This document shows positions 52,800 through 61,261 of a DNA stretch of 64,000 nucleotides, piece by piece. Every line of letters starts with the position of its first letter. The first letter of the stretch is position 1. The stretch is from CAWGJF01 sp963715745 (GTDB lineage Bacteria; Bacteroidota; Ignavibacteria; Ignavibacteriales; Ignavibacteriaceae). Both the position numbers and the translations under genes were made by a program. Under the pieces are notes generated by a model. The model saw only the letters and a program-made list of their open reading frames with translations. It searched no databases and had not been told where the DNA came from. The stretch lies in contig OY970271.1 in NCBI GenBank assembly GCA_963715745.1, positions 3,410,001 to 3,474,000 on the forward strand, written 5' to 3'.

Positions 52800-53447
52800 C
52801 TATATAGTATGATAGTTTATCGTTATTGGCTGGTAAGTTGGCGGATATCCTGTCAGGTCTGTTATAGTTACTATAATTTCTGCACCTTGTGGCACGTCTC
52901 TCTCAATAATTATATAATAGTCCGAAGGGCGTTCTTTTTCGTGAGGAACGCACCAGCCATTAAACCATCCTCCTGTCCCTATCAGATCTACTCCAGACAT
53001 TCCCGTTAATTGATGCCCAATAACTTCAGTTCCTATCCATTCTTCAGTAACCGGATCAAATAATTGCTTTTCTATGTAGCAGTATTCAATTCCTTGTCCT
53101 ATAGTTACATCATACGTATGAGATTCAAAAAGTCCGTAGTTACTATACAAATTATGTTGATAGTTAAATAACTGCTGGTATGGGTCTATATTTATGTAAT
53201 TGCTATTCCATACTACCTGACGAGGATTATAATAATCAGTTCCATCGGTTGGCGGCCAGGGACTGCAGGGTGTGTATTGAGGTGGAGGATAATTTGTAAG
53301 AATTTTCTGAGGATTTATCTCAACTCTTTCTTCAATTTTTATCTGTGCAAAAGTCACTCCCCAGCTCACGTTTAGAAAGAGAAAAATTAACACAATTTGA
53401 ATTATTGGAAAGAAAAGTAGTACAAAATTAATTAAAATTTTTTTCAT
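52800..53447 (-). CDS. Secreted protein, N-terminal part of the HExxH gene or a separate small protein
   Basis: A 215-residue frame with a long signal peptide or membrane anchor (MKKILINFVLLFFPIIQIV...VSWGVTFAQ). The mature part is Tyr- and Pro-rich with beta-strand patterns (TYDVTIGQGIEYCYIEKQL, GAEIIVTITDLTG). It ends 14 bases before the next frame. TTGGGGATGAT precedes the ATG. As it provides the only export signal of the operon's first protein, I favour a single split gene with 50818-52785. A promoter with a poly-C spacer lies upstream (53511-53541). Confidence 0.7.
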   Translation of the reverse strand: MKKILINFVLLFFPIIQIVLIFLFLNVSWGVTFAQIKIEERVEINPQKILTNYPPPQYTPCSPWPPTDGTDYYNPRQVVWNSNYINIDPYQQLFNYQHNLYSNYGLFESHTYDVTIGQGIEYCYIEKQLFDPVTEEWIGTEVIGHQLTGMSGVDLIGTGGWFNGWCVPHEKERPSDYYIIIERDVPQGAEIIVTITDLTGYPPTYQPITINYHTI

Positions 53448-53510
53448 ATCATCCCCAAATTGATGATGTGTTCTATCTAAGACGGAGAAATTATATGCTA
53501 CCGCTTCGCA

Positions 53511-53541
53511 ATAATATCAGGGGGGGGGGAGTAAATGTCAA
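53511..53541 (-). promoter_or_regulatory. Putative phase-variable promoter with poly-C spacer
   Basis: Read leftward: TTGACA (plus 53536-53541), a 19-base spacer containing ten consecutive C (plus-strand G10, 53520-53529), then TATTAT (53511-53516). The -10 box ends 64 bases before the ATG at 53447. A G/C homopolymer of ten is striking in this AT-rich DNA, and its place between -35 and -10 means that loss or gain of C would change spacing (17 is the common optimum). Whether this organism's main sigma factor uses these boxes is not known from the sequence. Confidence 0.55.
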
Positions 53542-53764
53542 GCAATAAATAGATTATTTTTTGTTAAATATTCTTTACTAAAAATAATGCCGGAAGTTTC
53601 TTTAACAGTTTACAATATATTTTAACATCAGTTAAGAAAAGTGTTTTATTAAAAGATAACCTGAGGCAAGTGATGACAGTTGGCAAGCATTTCAAAACAT
53701 AAAATGAAATCTATTTCTTTCATTAGCAAATTCTATTAAGGTCCAAGATAAATAAATAATATCT
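53542..53764. other. Intergenic region with no recognised gene
   Basis: AT-rich spacer between the aconitase stop and the poly-C promoter. I find no coding frame or RNA gene and no convincing terminator for aconitase. Confidence 0.4.
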
Positions 53765-56026
53765 TTATTTTTTATTTTTCTGAGCAATAAGATTCAAAGC
53801 ACTTCCTGCCTTAAACCATTCAATCTGTGCAGAATTAAATGTGTGATTCAACGTAATTTCATCTTTGCTTCCGTCATCGTGTTTTACAATCATTTTAACT
53901 GGCTTTTCAGGTGCAAGATCTGAAATCAGCAGATCAACTTTATCATCTTCTTTTATTTTATCATAATCTTTAGGATCAGCAAAAGTAAGTGGAAGCATTC
54001 CCTGCTTTTTCAGATTTGTTTCGTGAATTCTTGCAAAGCTTTTTACAATGATTGCCCTTCCGCCTAAAAATCTGGGTTCCATTGCTGCGTGTTCGCGGCT
54101 TGATCCTTCACCATAGTTTTCATCACCTATTACAACCCAGCCGTGGCCATGTTTTTTATAATCCCGTGCAACCTCAGGTATTGTTTTAGTTTCACCTGTA
54201 AAGATGTTTTTTGTCTTTCCGGCATCACCCGAATAAGCATTTATTGCACCAATAAACATGTTATTAGAAATATTATCCAGATGACCGCGGAATCTTAACC
54301 ACGGACCCGCCATTGAAATGTGGTCAGTTGTACATTTACCTGCAGCCTTTAATAATACCGGAAGATCAGTTAAATCCTTTCCGTCCCAGGCAGGAAAAGG
54401 TTTTAACAACTGAAGTCTTTCACTGTTTGCATCCACTTTTACTTCAACATCGGATCCATTTGTAGCAGGAGGAACAAAACCGCTGTGTCCTTCATCGAAA
54501 CCTTTTGGCGGCAACTCTTCACCGACAGGAATTTCTAATTTTACTTTTTCACCTTTTTCATTTTCAAGTTCATCAGTCATTGGATTGAAGGAAAGACTTC
54601 CGGCAATTGCAAGTGCTGTAGTTAATTCAGGCGAAGCAACGAATGCAAGTGTTTCAGGATTTCCGTCATTTCGTTTTGCAAAATTTCTGTTGAAAGATGT
54701 AACAATTGTATTTTTCTCACCGGTTTTTATATCCATTCTTTTCCACATTCCAATACAAGGTCCGCAGGCGTTTGCTAAAATCAGTCCGCCAATATCAGTT
54801 AATTCTTTTAATTGCCCGTCTCTTTCAATTGTTGCTCTCACCTGTTCGGAACCCGGCGTTATTGTAAACTGAGATTTTGTTTTTAACCCTTTTGATTTTG
54901 CATAACGTGCAATGCTTGCAGCTCTGTCGATATCCTCATAGCTGGAATTTGTACAGCTTCCGATTAATGCAACGCTGATTTTATCCGGATAACCTTCTTT
55001 TTTTACTGCTTCTTTCATTTTAGAAACAGGCCAGGCTTTATCAGGTGTGAAAGGTCCATTCAAATGCGGCTCGAGTTCGCTTAAATTTATTTCTACAACC
55101 TGGTCATAATATTTTTCAGGGTTTTGAAGAACTTCTTTATCTGCAGTTAATTGATCTGCAAGACCTTCAGCAAGTGCTGCAACATCAACTCTTTTTGTGA
55201 TTCTAAGGTAGGAAGACATTTTTTCATCAAAAGGGAACAAAGAAGTTGTCGCACCGATTTCTGCACCCATATTACAAATTGTTCCTTTACCTGTGCAGGA
55301 AATTGAATTAGTTCCTTCTCCAAAATATTCAACTATAGCACCTGTTCCACCTTTAACAGAAAGAATTCCGGCAAGTTTTAAAATCACATCTTTTGCAGAA
55401 GTCCAGCCACCCATTTTACCTGTAAGATGAACGCCAATAAGTTTTGGCCATTTAAGTTCCCACGGCATACCAGCCATAACGTCAACTGCATCCGCACCTC
55501 CAACACCAATTGCAATCATTCCAAGTCCGCCTGCATTTGGAGTATGAGAATCTGTTCCGATCATCATTCCTCCGGGGAAAGCATAATTTTCAAGAACAAC
55601 CTGGTGAATTATTCCTGCTCCGGGTTTCCAGAATCCAATTCCATACTTCCTGGAAATACTTTCAAGAAAATCATAGACCTCTTTATTCTCTTCCGTTGCT
55701 CTCAGCAGATCATCTTTGGCTCCAACCTGTGCCTGGATCAAATGATCACAATGAACTGTGGATGGAACGGCTGTAGTTTTTCTTCCTGCAGACATAAATT
55801 GCAAAAGTGCCATTTGTGCTGTTGCATCCTGCATGGCAACCCTGTCAGGAGAAAGTTCAACATAATCTTTACCTCGTACATATTCTTTTTCCGGCTTGTT
55901 CCACAGGTGAGAATAAAGTACCTTTTCGGCAAATGTTAATGGTCTGTTGAGTACTTTCCGTGCTTCATCAATTTTTGATTTATAATTGCTGTAAGTCTTT
56001 TTTATCATCTCAATGTTGGAAGTCAT
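53765..56026 (-). CDS. acn: Aconitate hydratase (mitochondrial-type)
   Basis: Start ATG 56026 is chosen (753 residues) because AAAGGAATTAAA precedes it and homologues start near there; a longer frame from 56083 is possible. The enzyme isomerises citrate to isocitrate in the TCA cycle with a 4Fe-4S cluster. Cluster Cys lie in LIGSCTNSSYEDIDRAA (about 365) and NACGPCIGMWKR (about 430). Substrate-binding signatures: VPSTVHCDHLIQ (about 80), MMIGTDSHTPNAGGLGM (about 150), and YGEGSSREHAAMEPR in the C-terminal swivel domain (about 645). Single gene, divergent from the sigma54 activator gene. Confidence 0.95.
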   Translation of the reverse strand: MTSNIEMIKKTYSNYKSKIDEARKVLNRPLTFAEKVLYSHLWNKPEKEYVRGKDYVELSPDRVAMQDATAQMALLQFMSAGRKTTAVPSTVHCDHLIQAQVGAKDDLLRATEENKEVYDFLESISRKYGIGFWKPGAGIIHQVVLENYAFPGGMMIGTDSHTPNAGGLGMIAIGVGGADAVDVMAGMPWELKWPKLIGVHLTGKMGGWTSAKDVILKLAGILSVKGGTGAIVEYFGEGTNSISCTGKGTICNMGAEIGATTSLFPFDEKMSSYLRITKRVDVAALAEGLADQLTADKEVLQNPEKYYDQVVEINLSELEPHLNGPFTPDKAWPVSKMKEAVKKEGYPDKISVALIGSCTNSSYEDIDRAASIARYAKSKGLKTKSQFTITPGSEQVRATIERDGQLKELTDIGGLILANACGPCIGMWKRMDIKTGEKNTIVTSFNRNFAKRNDGNPETLAFVASPELTTALAIAGSLSFNPMTDELENEKGEKVKLEIPVGEELPPKGFDEGHSGFVPPATNGSDVEVKVDANSERLQLLKPFPAWDGKDLTDLPVLLKAAGKCTTDHISMAGPWLRFRGHLDNISNNMFIGAINAYSGDAGKTKNIFTGETKTIPEVARDYKKHGHGWVVIGDENYGEGSSREHAAMEPRFLGGRAIIVKSFARIHETNLKKQGMLPLTFADPKDYDKIKEDDKVDLLISDLAPEKPVKMIVKHDDGSKDEITLNHTFNSAQIEWFKAGSALNLIAQKNKK

Positions 56027-56214
56027 TTTAATTCCTTTTAAAATAATCTTTAATAACTTTACTAAAATACTAAAAACTGACACAAGAATTTGTGAATGAA
56101 ATCAATCTTTAAAAAACCTGAAAACTAAATTATTATAGAAAATTGAATATTATATTAGTACCATGATGTCAGAAATAATTTTTATTTTCGTAACCAAAAA
56201 TAATCCGGAGAAAA

Positions 56215-57297
56215 GTGGAAAGCAGTCCGATTTTAATTGTAGATGATGAACCATCCTATCTTGAGTTGTTAAAGGGATTATTGCATCAGGAGGGATATAC
56301 AAATGTTCTTACTGAACAGAATCCTTTGAATGTTTTGCCTTTGCTTCAAAGAACAGATATTGACTTAATACTTCTGGATGTTTATATGCCGCAGATGAAT
56401 GGCTTGGATCTGCTTGAAAAAGTTTATTCCGAGTACCCTTCACTACCGGTAATAATTGTAACTGCAGTTAGTGAAGTTCAAATTGCATTAAAAGCAATTA
56501 AGCTTGGTGCTTATGAATTTATAACCAAACCACCTGACACAGACAGATTATTCCTGACAATAAAACGAGCTTTAAGCAAAAGACTGCTTGAATCTGAAAG
56601 AGATTCGTTAAGAAAATCAGTAATTGATAAAAAACCTGACCACAGAATTTTTTCAGATATAATAACAGATAATCCGGCTGTTTACAAAGTATTTGAGCTT
56701 GTTGAAATTTTTGCTCCGACTAGTGAAACAGTTTTGATTGCCGGTGAAACCGGAACCGGGAAAGATATGATTGCAAGAAAGATTCACGAGCTTTCCCCAA
56801 GAAGAAATAATACGTTTGTTGCAGTTAATCTTGCTTCCATTTCTCCCAGCCTTTTCGAAAGCGAATTGTTCGGTTATAAAAAAGGTACGTTCACCGGGGC
56901 AACTGAAGATAAAATCGGCTACTTTGAAGCTGCGCAAGGAGGAACAATTTTTCTAGATGAGATCAGTGAAATTCCAATGGCACTTCAGGGAAAATTATTA
57001 CGTACAATTCAGTATAATGAGATATACAGAATCGGGGATCCCAAACCTGTAAATCTTGATATTAGAATAATCTCTGCAACAAACAAAGATTTACTTGAAG
57101 CTGTTCACAAAAAAGAATTCCGGGCAGATCTTTACTACAGACTGAATCGTGGTTACATTTATCTTCCTCCTTTAAGAAAAAGGGGGGACGATGTTGTTAT
57201 ACTTGCCGAACATTTTCTTGAAATTGGAAACAGAACCTATAACAGGAATGTACTTGGATTTTCTGATGAAGTTGTTGAAGCTTTAAAAGAGATATAA
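56215..57297 (+). CDS. NtrC-family sigma54 activator, N-terminal part of a frameshifted gene
   Basis: This 360-residue frame starts at GTG with CCGGAG upstream. It has a receiver domain (1-120; Asp in LILLDVYMPQ), and an AAA+ domain with Walker A GETGTGKD (about 182), the sigma54 loop GTFTGA, Walker B IFLDEISE and the arginine-finger region. It stops at ATA-TAA directly before the conserved FPGNIRELE segment, which is encoded one base out of frame (57296 onward). One extra base around 57290-57296 explains it. The full gene would be 56215-57595. It sits just upstream of the pilin-like gene sets and is the natural candidate for their activator. Confidence 0.85.
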   Translation: MESSPILIVDDEPSYLELLKGLLHQEGYTNVLTEQNPLNVLPLLQRTDIDLILLDVYMPQMNGLDLLEKVYSEYPSLPVIIVTAVSEVQIALKAIKLGAYEFITKPPDTDRLFLTIKRALSKRLLESERDSLRKSVIDKKPDHRIFSDIITDNPAVYKVFELVEIFAPTSETVLIAGETGTGKDMIARKIHELSPRRNNTFVAVNLASISPSLFESELFGYKKGTFTGATEDKIGYFEAAQGGTIFLDEISEIPMALQGKLLRTIQYNEIYRIGDPKPVNLDIRIISATNKDLLEAVHKKEFRADLYYRLNRGYIYLPPLRKRGDDVVILAEHFLEIGNRTYNRNVLGFSDEVVEALKEI

Positions 57298-57334
57298 ATT
57301 CCCCGGTAACATCAGGGAATTAGAGAATATAATT

Positions 57335-57595
57335 ATGAATGCTGTTGTTAAAACATCAAATGAAAATTACATAACTGAAGTAGAAATACCGGATGAATAC
57401 CTGGTTCGTCATGAAAAATCTTCGCATCCTGTAAAATTGATTTCAATGGATGATGCTCTTGAAGAGCATATTAAACAGGTTATGAAAGCTGTTGGTAACA
57501 GCGTTCAAAAAGCTGCACCAATTCTTGGTGTTAGTGAAAGAACTTTACAAAGAAGATTAAAAGCGATAAGAGATAAAGAAGAGAAATCCTCCTAA
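57335..57595 (+). CDS. C-terminal DNA-binding part of the frameshifted sigma54 activator
   Basis: The 86-residue frame starting at ATG 57335 is the end of the regulator described above. Its coding sense begins earlier, at about 57293 (YKFPGNIRELENII just before the ATG). The C-terminal segment KAVGNSVQKAAPILGVSERTLQRRLKAIR is a Fis-type helix-turn-helix. If translated alone it would be a DNA-binding domain without ATPase. Otherwise the pair is one protein of about 459 residues after a +1 shift or after correction of a one-base insertion. Confidence 0.8.
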   Translation: MNAVVKTSNENYITEVEIPDEYLVRHEKSSHPVKLISMDDALEEHIKQVMKAVGNSVQKAAPILGVSERTLQRRLKAIRDKEEKSS

Positions 57596-57667
57596 AATTT
57601 ATTGCATTTCAAACCCGCCAATTTTGACAAAAATCAAGTCTTATTCCAATAAATAATTGAGAATTTC

Positions 57668-57684
57668 GGTAAATGTTACCGATA
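57668..57684. promoter_or_regulatory. Inverted repeat, possible operator or enhancer site
   Basis: TCGGTAA-ATG-TTACCGA, seven-base arms, about 67 bases upstream of the -24 box of the first pilin-like set. A related TCGGTA-N5-TACCGA lies at 9721-9737. A site for the neighbouring activator is one possibility. Confidence 0.35.
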
Positions 57685-57750
57685 TTTTTTTCAATTTTGA
57701 TTTTTTTTCCGTTAGAAATTAAAAATCTTTTTATCACTTAATAATTATAA

Positions 57751-57766
57751 TTGCATATAAATTGCT
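57751..57766 (+). promoter_or_regulatory. Sigma54-like (-24/-12) promoter candidate, pilin-like set 1
   Basis: TTGCAT-A-TAAA-TTGCT matches the TGGCAC-N5-TTGCW layout with two mismatches in the -24 box. The GC of the -12 box is 40 bases from the ATG at 57805. A palindrome TTGACT-G-AGTCAA (57773-57785) covers the expected start of transcription. Confidence 0.4.
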
Positions 57767-57804
57767 GAAGAATTGACTGAGTCAATAAAAAATTGGGGAC
57801 ACAT

Positions 57805-58290
57805 ATGAGTTCGAATCAATCGTTCTTCAGCATTGGGGCTTTACTGATCTTTTCTTTAATCACGCTGCGTTTCAATTCATCAGTTCTTGAAAATTCAAGC
57901 ATAGAAATAGAAAACAAAGTATATTTAACTGCATTCTCACTTGCTGATGATATGATAGAAGAAATAAAGCAAAAAGCTTTTGACGCTTCAACAGTTGATT
58001 TTCCAACAACTGATCCTTCAACATTAACTGCCCCGGGGGCATTAGGACATGCAGACTGGGAAGTTTATCCATTCTATAATGACATTGACGATTATAATAA
58101 CTACAGTAAAACTGTTTCCGCACCACATGCAGAAAACTATAACGTTTCATGCTCTGTTTTTTATGTTGATGGAAACAATCCTGATCAACAAGTATATACT
58201 CAGACATTTTATAAAAAAGTAAATGTAATAGTTTCAAGCCCGTATTTAAATAATTCTGTTACACTTTCAATCATATTTACATTGAAGTAG
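57805..58290 (+). CDS. PilV-like pilin-related protein, set 1
   Basis: Start ATG 57805 (161 residues) is preferred over TTG 57793, having GGGGA seven bases upstream. A single N-terminal hydrophobic helix (about 6-28, FFSIGALLIFSLITLRF) is followed by ENKVYLTAFSLADDMIEEIKQKAFD, which matches the A-x-x-LA-D-M-x-E-x-I pattern of PilV minor pilins. The prepilin motif (G/F cleavage with Glu5) is missing and there is no leader before the helix. The globular part is Asp- and Tyr-rich and ends in a predicted strand motif YKKVNVIVSS. Paralogues: 60196-60678 and 63259-63768. First gene of set 1. Confidence 0.75.
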   Translation: MSSNQSFFSIGALLIFSLITLRFNSSVLENSSIEIENKVYLTAFSLADDMIEEIKQKAFDASTVDFPTTDPSTLTAPGALGHADWEVYPFYNDIDDYNNYSKTVSAPHAENYNVSCSVFYVDGNNPDQQVYTQTFYKKVNVIVSSPYLNNSVTLSIIFTLK

Positions 58291-58292
58291 TT

Positions 58293-58850
58293 ATGAACAT
58301 AATGTTAGACATAATGGGATCGTTTATTATTGGTGGGATATTAGCATTAATGCTCTTTAATTTTAATGCTTATCAATCCACTACCCGATACCAATCAGAT
58401 TCAGAATTACAGCTTCAGCAAAATGCAAAAACATTAGCTGAAATTATAAATTATGATCTTCGAAAAATTGGATATGATATGGAAAGAGATTCGATCTGGG
58501 CTGAAACTTCAAGCCAGCGACTAAGTTTTTATGCAGATATTGACCGAGATGGAACACCAGACCAAATAACCTATTTTTTAGGTGATTCAACAGAATCAAC
58601 AGCTACAGCAACTCCAAATCCTCGTGATAAAACACTTTTTAGAGTTGTTAATTCCGATACCACAGGAGGACCTACACTGGGACTTACAAAACTTGTTTTT
58701 TTATACATGGATGAATCAGGAAATCCCACAACAGTTCCTTCAGATATTAAATACATAAAATCCGAAATCTGGGTGGAATCTTTAGAGCCTGTAGCCGGTG
58801 AATACATTTTTACTTATTGGGAAATGACAATAAACCCGAGGAACTTATGA
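58293..58850 (+). CDS. PilW-like pilin-related protein, set 1
   Basis: The 185-residue protein begins MNIMLDIMGSFIIGGILALMLF, an N-terminal hydrophobic helix with no leader, no cleavage motif and no Glu5. It continues QLQQNAKTLAEIINYDLRKIGYDME, which resembles the L-x-x-D-LRRAGY stretch of PilW. Paralogues at 60685-61260 and 63785 onwards keep LDI-x-GS, GGIL, QQN-x-x-T-x-A and D-(L/F)-RKIGY. It starts two bases after the PilV-like gene and its TGA overlaps the start of the PilX-like gene, so the three are translationally coupled. Confidence 0.75.
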   Translation: MNIMLDIMGSFIIGGILALMLFNFNAYQSTTRYQSDSELQLQQNAKTLAEIINYDLRKIGYDMERDSIWAETSSQRLSFYADIDRDGTPDQITYFLGDSTESTATATPNPRDKTLFRVVNSDTTGGPTLGLTKLVFLYMDESGNPTTVPSDIKYIKSEIWVESLEPVAGEYIFTYWEMTINPRNL

Positions 58851-59857
58851 TGTCAAGAACAATAATGATTGTAGTTATAGGACTCTCTGTAATTACATCA
58901 TTTATAATGTTGAAATTAAGTGCTAATTCCAAAGAGGGTTTGAGAACAACTCTCGATTATTATGAACAAACCCAGGCACGTTTAATTGCAAACTCAGGTG
59001 TTGAAATCTATCTCGAAAAAATGAGAAGGAATAAAACATTAACAGGAACTTTTAATAACAATTCTTTAATGGAAGGAAGTTATGATATATTAATTACCGG
59101 ACCCGACTCAATGTTAGTTATAACCTCTGTGGGAAATTTTGCAGGCGTTTCTCATAAAACTATTGTAAAAGCAAAACGAGATCCGGTTGATATGCCGCCT
59201 GTATTTGGAGCACTTTTCGTTTCATCAACAACAATGGATTTAAATTTGAATGGTAATCTTGAAATAGATGGAAACGATTATAATACAGATGGTTCTCCCG
59301 GCTCAAATCCTCCTGTGCCTGGAATTGCTGTAGATGATCCATCTGATAGCGCTTATATTGTAAACGATTTAAAACCTAAAATTTCTGAAGATATTGAAGG
59401 TGTTGGTGGACCCCCAAGCGTCGGCTCTGTAGATGATGAAACTGATTGGCTGGAAGTAACTCAGAATATAATTTTTGCAGCTGATTTTACTCTGCCAACA
59501 GGGACATATTCTTCCGGTAGTTTCGGAACACAAGTCGATCCTAAAATAACTTACGTAGATGGGACAGTACATCTTTCTGGAACTGCCAGCGGTGCTGGAA
59601 TAATGGTAATTGATGGTAATCTTACTATGAGCGGAGATTTTAAATACTACGGCATTATAATAGTATACGGTAATTCATCTATTGAAACTGATATTGTTGG
59701 CAACGGTGGAATATATGGCTCCACAATTTTAGTAGGTCAGGAAGTTGATATTCATGCAACCGGGAACGCATCTTTTTACTATAGTAGCTCAGCAATAAAT
59801 AATGCTAAGATGAATCTAAAATCTTCAAGGTTTATTATAGATAGCTGGTGGGAATAA
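58847..59857 (+). CDS. PilX-like pilin-related protein with beta-solenoid-like tail, set 1
   Basis: I start at ATG 58847 (ATGATG; GAGGAAC upstream), giving 336 residues; a longer frame from 58817 overlaps the previous gene and is unlikely. The N-terminal helix (about 3-24) is followed by EQTQARLIANSGVEIYLEKM, resembling the A-x-x-AA-x-x-G-x-E stretch of PilX/GspK. The middle is Pro- and Gly-rich; the C-terminal part (about 215-336) has strand repeats such as GAGIMVIDGNLTMSGDFKYYG, GSTILVGQEVDIHATGN, consistent with a beta-solenoid cap. Paralogue: 61262-62311. No cleavage motif. Confidence 0.75.
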   Translation: MMSRTIMIVVIGLSVITSFIMLKLSANSKEGLRTTLDYYEQTQARLIANSGVEIYLEKMRRNKTLTGTFNNNSLMEGSYDILITGPDSMLVITSVGNFAGVSHKTIVKAKRDPVDMPPVFGALFVSSTTMDLNLNGNLEIDGNDYNTDGSPGSNPPVPGIAVDDPSDSAYIVNDLKPKISEDIEGVGGPPSVGSVDDETDWLEVTQNIIFAADFTLPTGTYSSGSFGTQVDPKITYVDGTVHLSGTASGAGIMVIDGNLTMSGDFKYYGIIIVYGNSSIETDIVGNGGIYGSTILVGQEVDIHATGNASFYYSSSAINNAKMNLKSSRFIIDSWWE

Positions 59858-60137
59858 TATTTAATTTAAAGCTAATAAAAAAATATTAACCCATATTTAA
59901 TTGACACTTAAATCTTCACTTTTTATAAACAAGTTTCTTCTTATGTAAAAGAATAATGTATTAAACTTAACGATTAAGTAATCCAAATGAACTCAATAAA
60001 TAAAACCTTCAAAAAATCATATTAAAACAATAAACTAAAATAACCTGTAAAATTTTCAATCGAGTAACTATTACCTGTAATATTGTTTCAACCCATCTAA
60101 GAAATTAAGTAAATGTAATATTCAACACAGTCGAACC
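59858..60137. other. Intergenic region between pilin-like sets 1 and 2
   Basis: AT-rich spacer with no coding frame or RNA gene that I recognise. No clear terminator follows set 1. The promoter candidate of set 2 begins at its right end (60138). Confidence 0.4.
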
Positions 60138-60153
60138 CGGTATATATTTTGAC
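60138..60153 (+). promoter_or_regulatory. Sigma54-like (-24/-12) promoter candidate, pilin-like set 2
   Basis: CGGTAT-A-TATT-TTGAC keeps GG and TTG at the -24/-12 spacing but has A for C in the -12 GC. Its -12 end is 44 bases from ATG 60196. TTGACA-N8-TGTCAA (60149-60168) overlaps it and covers the expected transcription start, as a related palindrome does in set 1. Confidence 0.35.
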
Positions 60154-60195
60154 ATTTTCCCCTGTCAAGATTCAATTTTCAAACTGGTAAAAAGT

Positions 60196-60678
60196 ATGTA
60201 TGGTATCAATTCAATGTTAAGTATAGGCGCAATGCTTCTATTAGCACTTGTGTCATTAAGATTTGATTCAACTGTCCTTGAAAATAATACTGTCGAAATA
60301 GAAAATAAGGTCTATTTAACTGCATTCTCATTAGCTGATGATCTGATTGAGGAAATAAAAGAGAAAGCATTTGATGAAAAAACTATAGATTTCCAGGCTA
60401 TTGGACAAGGTCAATTGTCTCTTCCTTTAGGTAGAGAGAGTGGAGAAGTCTGGCCTTTTTTTGATGATTTGGATGACTATGATGGTTATCAAAAAGATGT
60501 AGATTTACCGCATGCTGAAGGTTATAATATCAGTTGTCGTGTAACCTATGTTGATGAAGATGGAAAAGATCTAATAAATCAAAGTTTTTACAAAAAAGTG
60601 ACAATTATTGTTTCAAGCGACTACCTCAGGTCTCCACTTTTTATGTCATTTGTATTTTCACTTCATTCAAAAAATTAA
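60196..60678 (+). CDS. PilV-like pilin-related protein, set 2
   Basis: A 160-residue paralogue of 57805-58290 with the same order: hydrophobic helix (SMLSIGAMLLLALVSLRF), VEIENKVYLTAFSLADDLIEEIKEKAFDEKT, a short loop with PLGRESGEVWPFFDDLDDYDGYQ, the invariant LPHAEGYNISCRVTYVDE and the closing SFYKKVTIIVSSDYL. The helix starts close to the N-terminus and lacks Glu5. It is six bases from the PilW-like gene. Confidence 0.78.
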   Translation: MYGINSMLSIGAMLLLALVSLRFDSTVLENNTVEIENKVYLTAFSLADDLIEEIKEKAFDEKTIDFQAIGQGQLSLPLGRESGEVWPFFDDLDDYDGYQKDVDLPHAEGYNISCRVTYVDEDGKDLINQSFYKKVTIIVSSDYLRSPLFMSFVFSLHSKN

Positions 60679-60684
60679 TTATCA

Positions 60685-61260
60685 ATGGGATTATTATTAG
60701 ACATTTTAGGCTCTTCGTTTATTGGTGGAATACTATTACTCCTAGTATTAAAAATGAATCTATTTATTTCCAGTGCAAGATATGATTCGGATAACGAATT
60801 ACGAATGCAGCAAAATGCAAAAACTCTTGCTGAAATTATGAACAATGATTTCAGGAAAATTGGATACATGGAATCCGGAACATCTATTTTAACTGCCGAA
60901 AGTAAACGTTTTAAATTTTTAGGAGATTTAGAAAGACCAGGTCAAGTGGGATATGGCAATATAGATACTTTAGAATATTATGTGACTGACTCATTAGCAA
61001 CAAGTAATTCAGATGAAATTGTATTAGTAAGAGTACTAAATAATAATGATTCAATAACTGGTCCTTCACTTGGACTTGTTAAATTGAATTTCTTATATCT
61101 TGATAGTTTAAGTTCACCCACTGCAGATTTAACTAAAATCAGATATATAAAAACAGAATTCTGGGTAAAGCCAATTGATCAGGTAGATAATTTTATAACA
61201 GGCAACAAGGATTCCGTTTTTACATACTGGGAATTTACAATTTACCCAAGGAATATATAA
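60685..61260 (+). CDS. PilW-like pilin-related protein, set 2
   Basis: The 191-residue protein starts MGLLLDILGSSFIGGILLLLVL and continues ELRMQQNAKTLAEIMNNDFRKIGYMESG, matching the set 1 protein at 58293. The later part includes VLNFLYLD-like VKLNFLYLDSLSSP and ends with FTYWEFTIYPRNI, as the set 1 protein ends FTYWEMTINPRNL. Function would be as a pilus-tip or pseudopilus subunit by resemblance. It is one base from the next gene. Confidence 0.78.
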   Translation: MGLLLDILGSSFIGGILLLLVLKMNLFISSARYDSDNELRMQQNAKTLAEIMNNDFRKIGYMESGTSILTAESKRFKFLGDLERPGQVGYGNIDTLEYYVTDSLATSNSDEIVLVRVLNNNDSITGPSLGLVKLNFLYLDSLSSPTADLTKIRYIKTEFWVKPIDQVDNFITGNKDSVFTYWEFTIYPRNI

Positions 61261-61261
61261 A

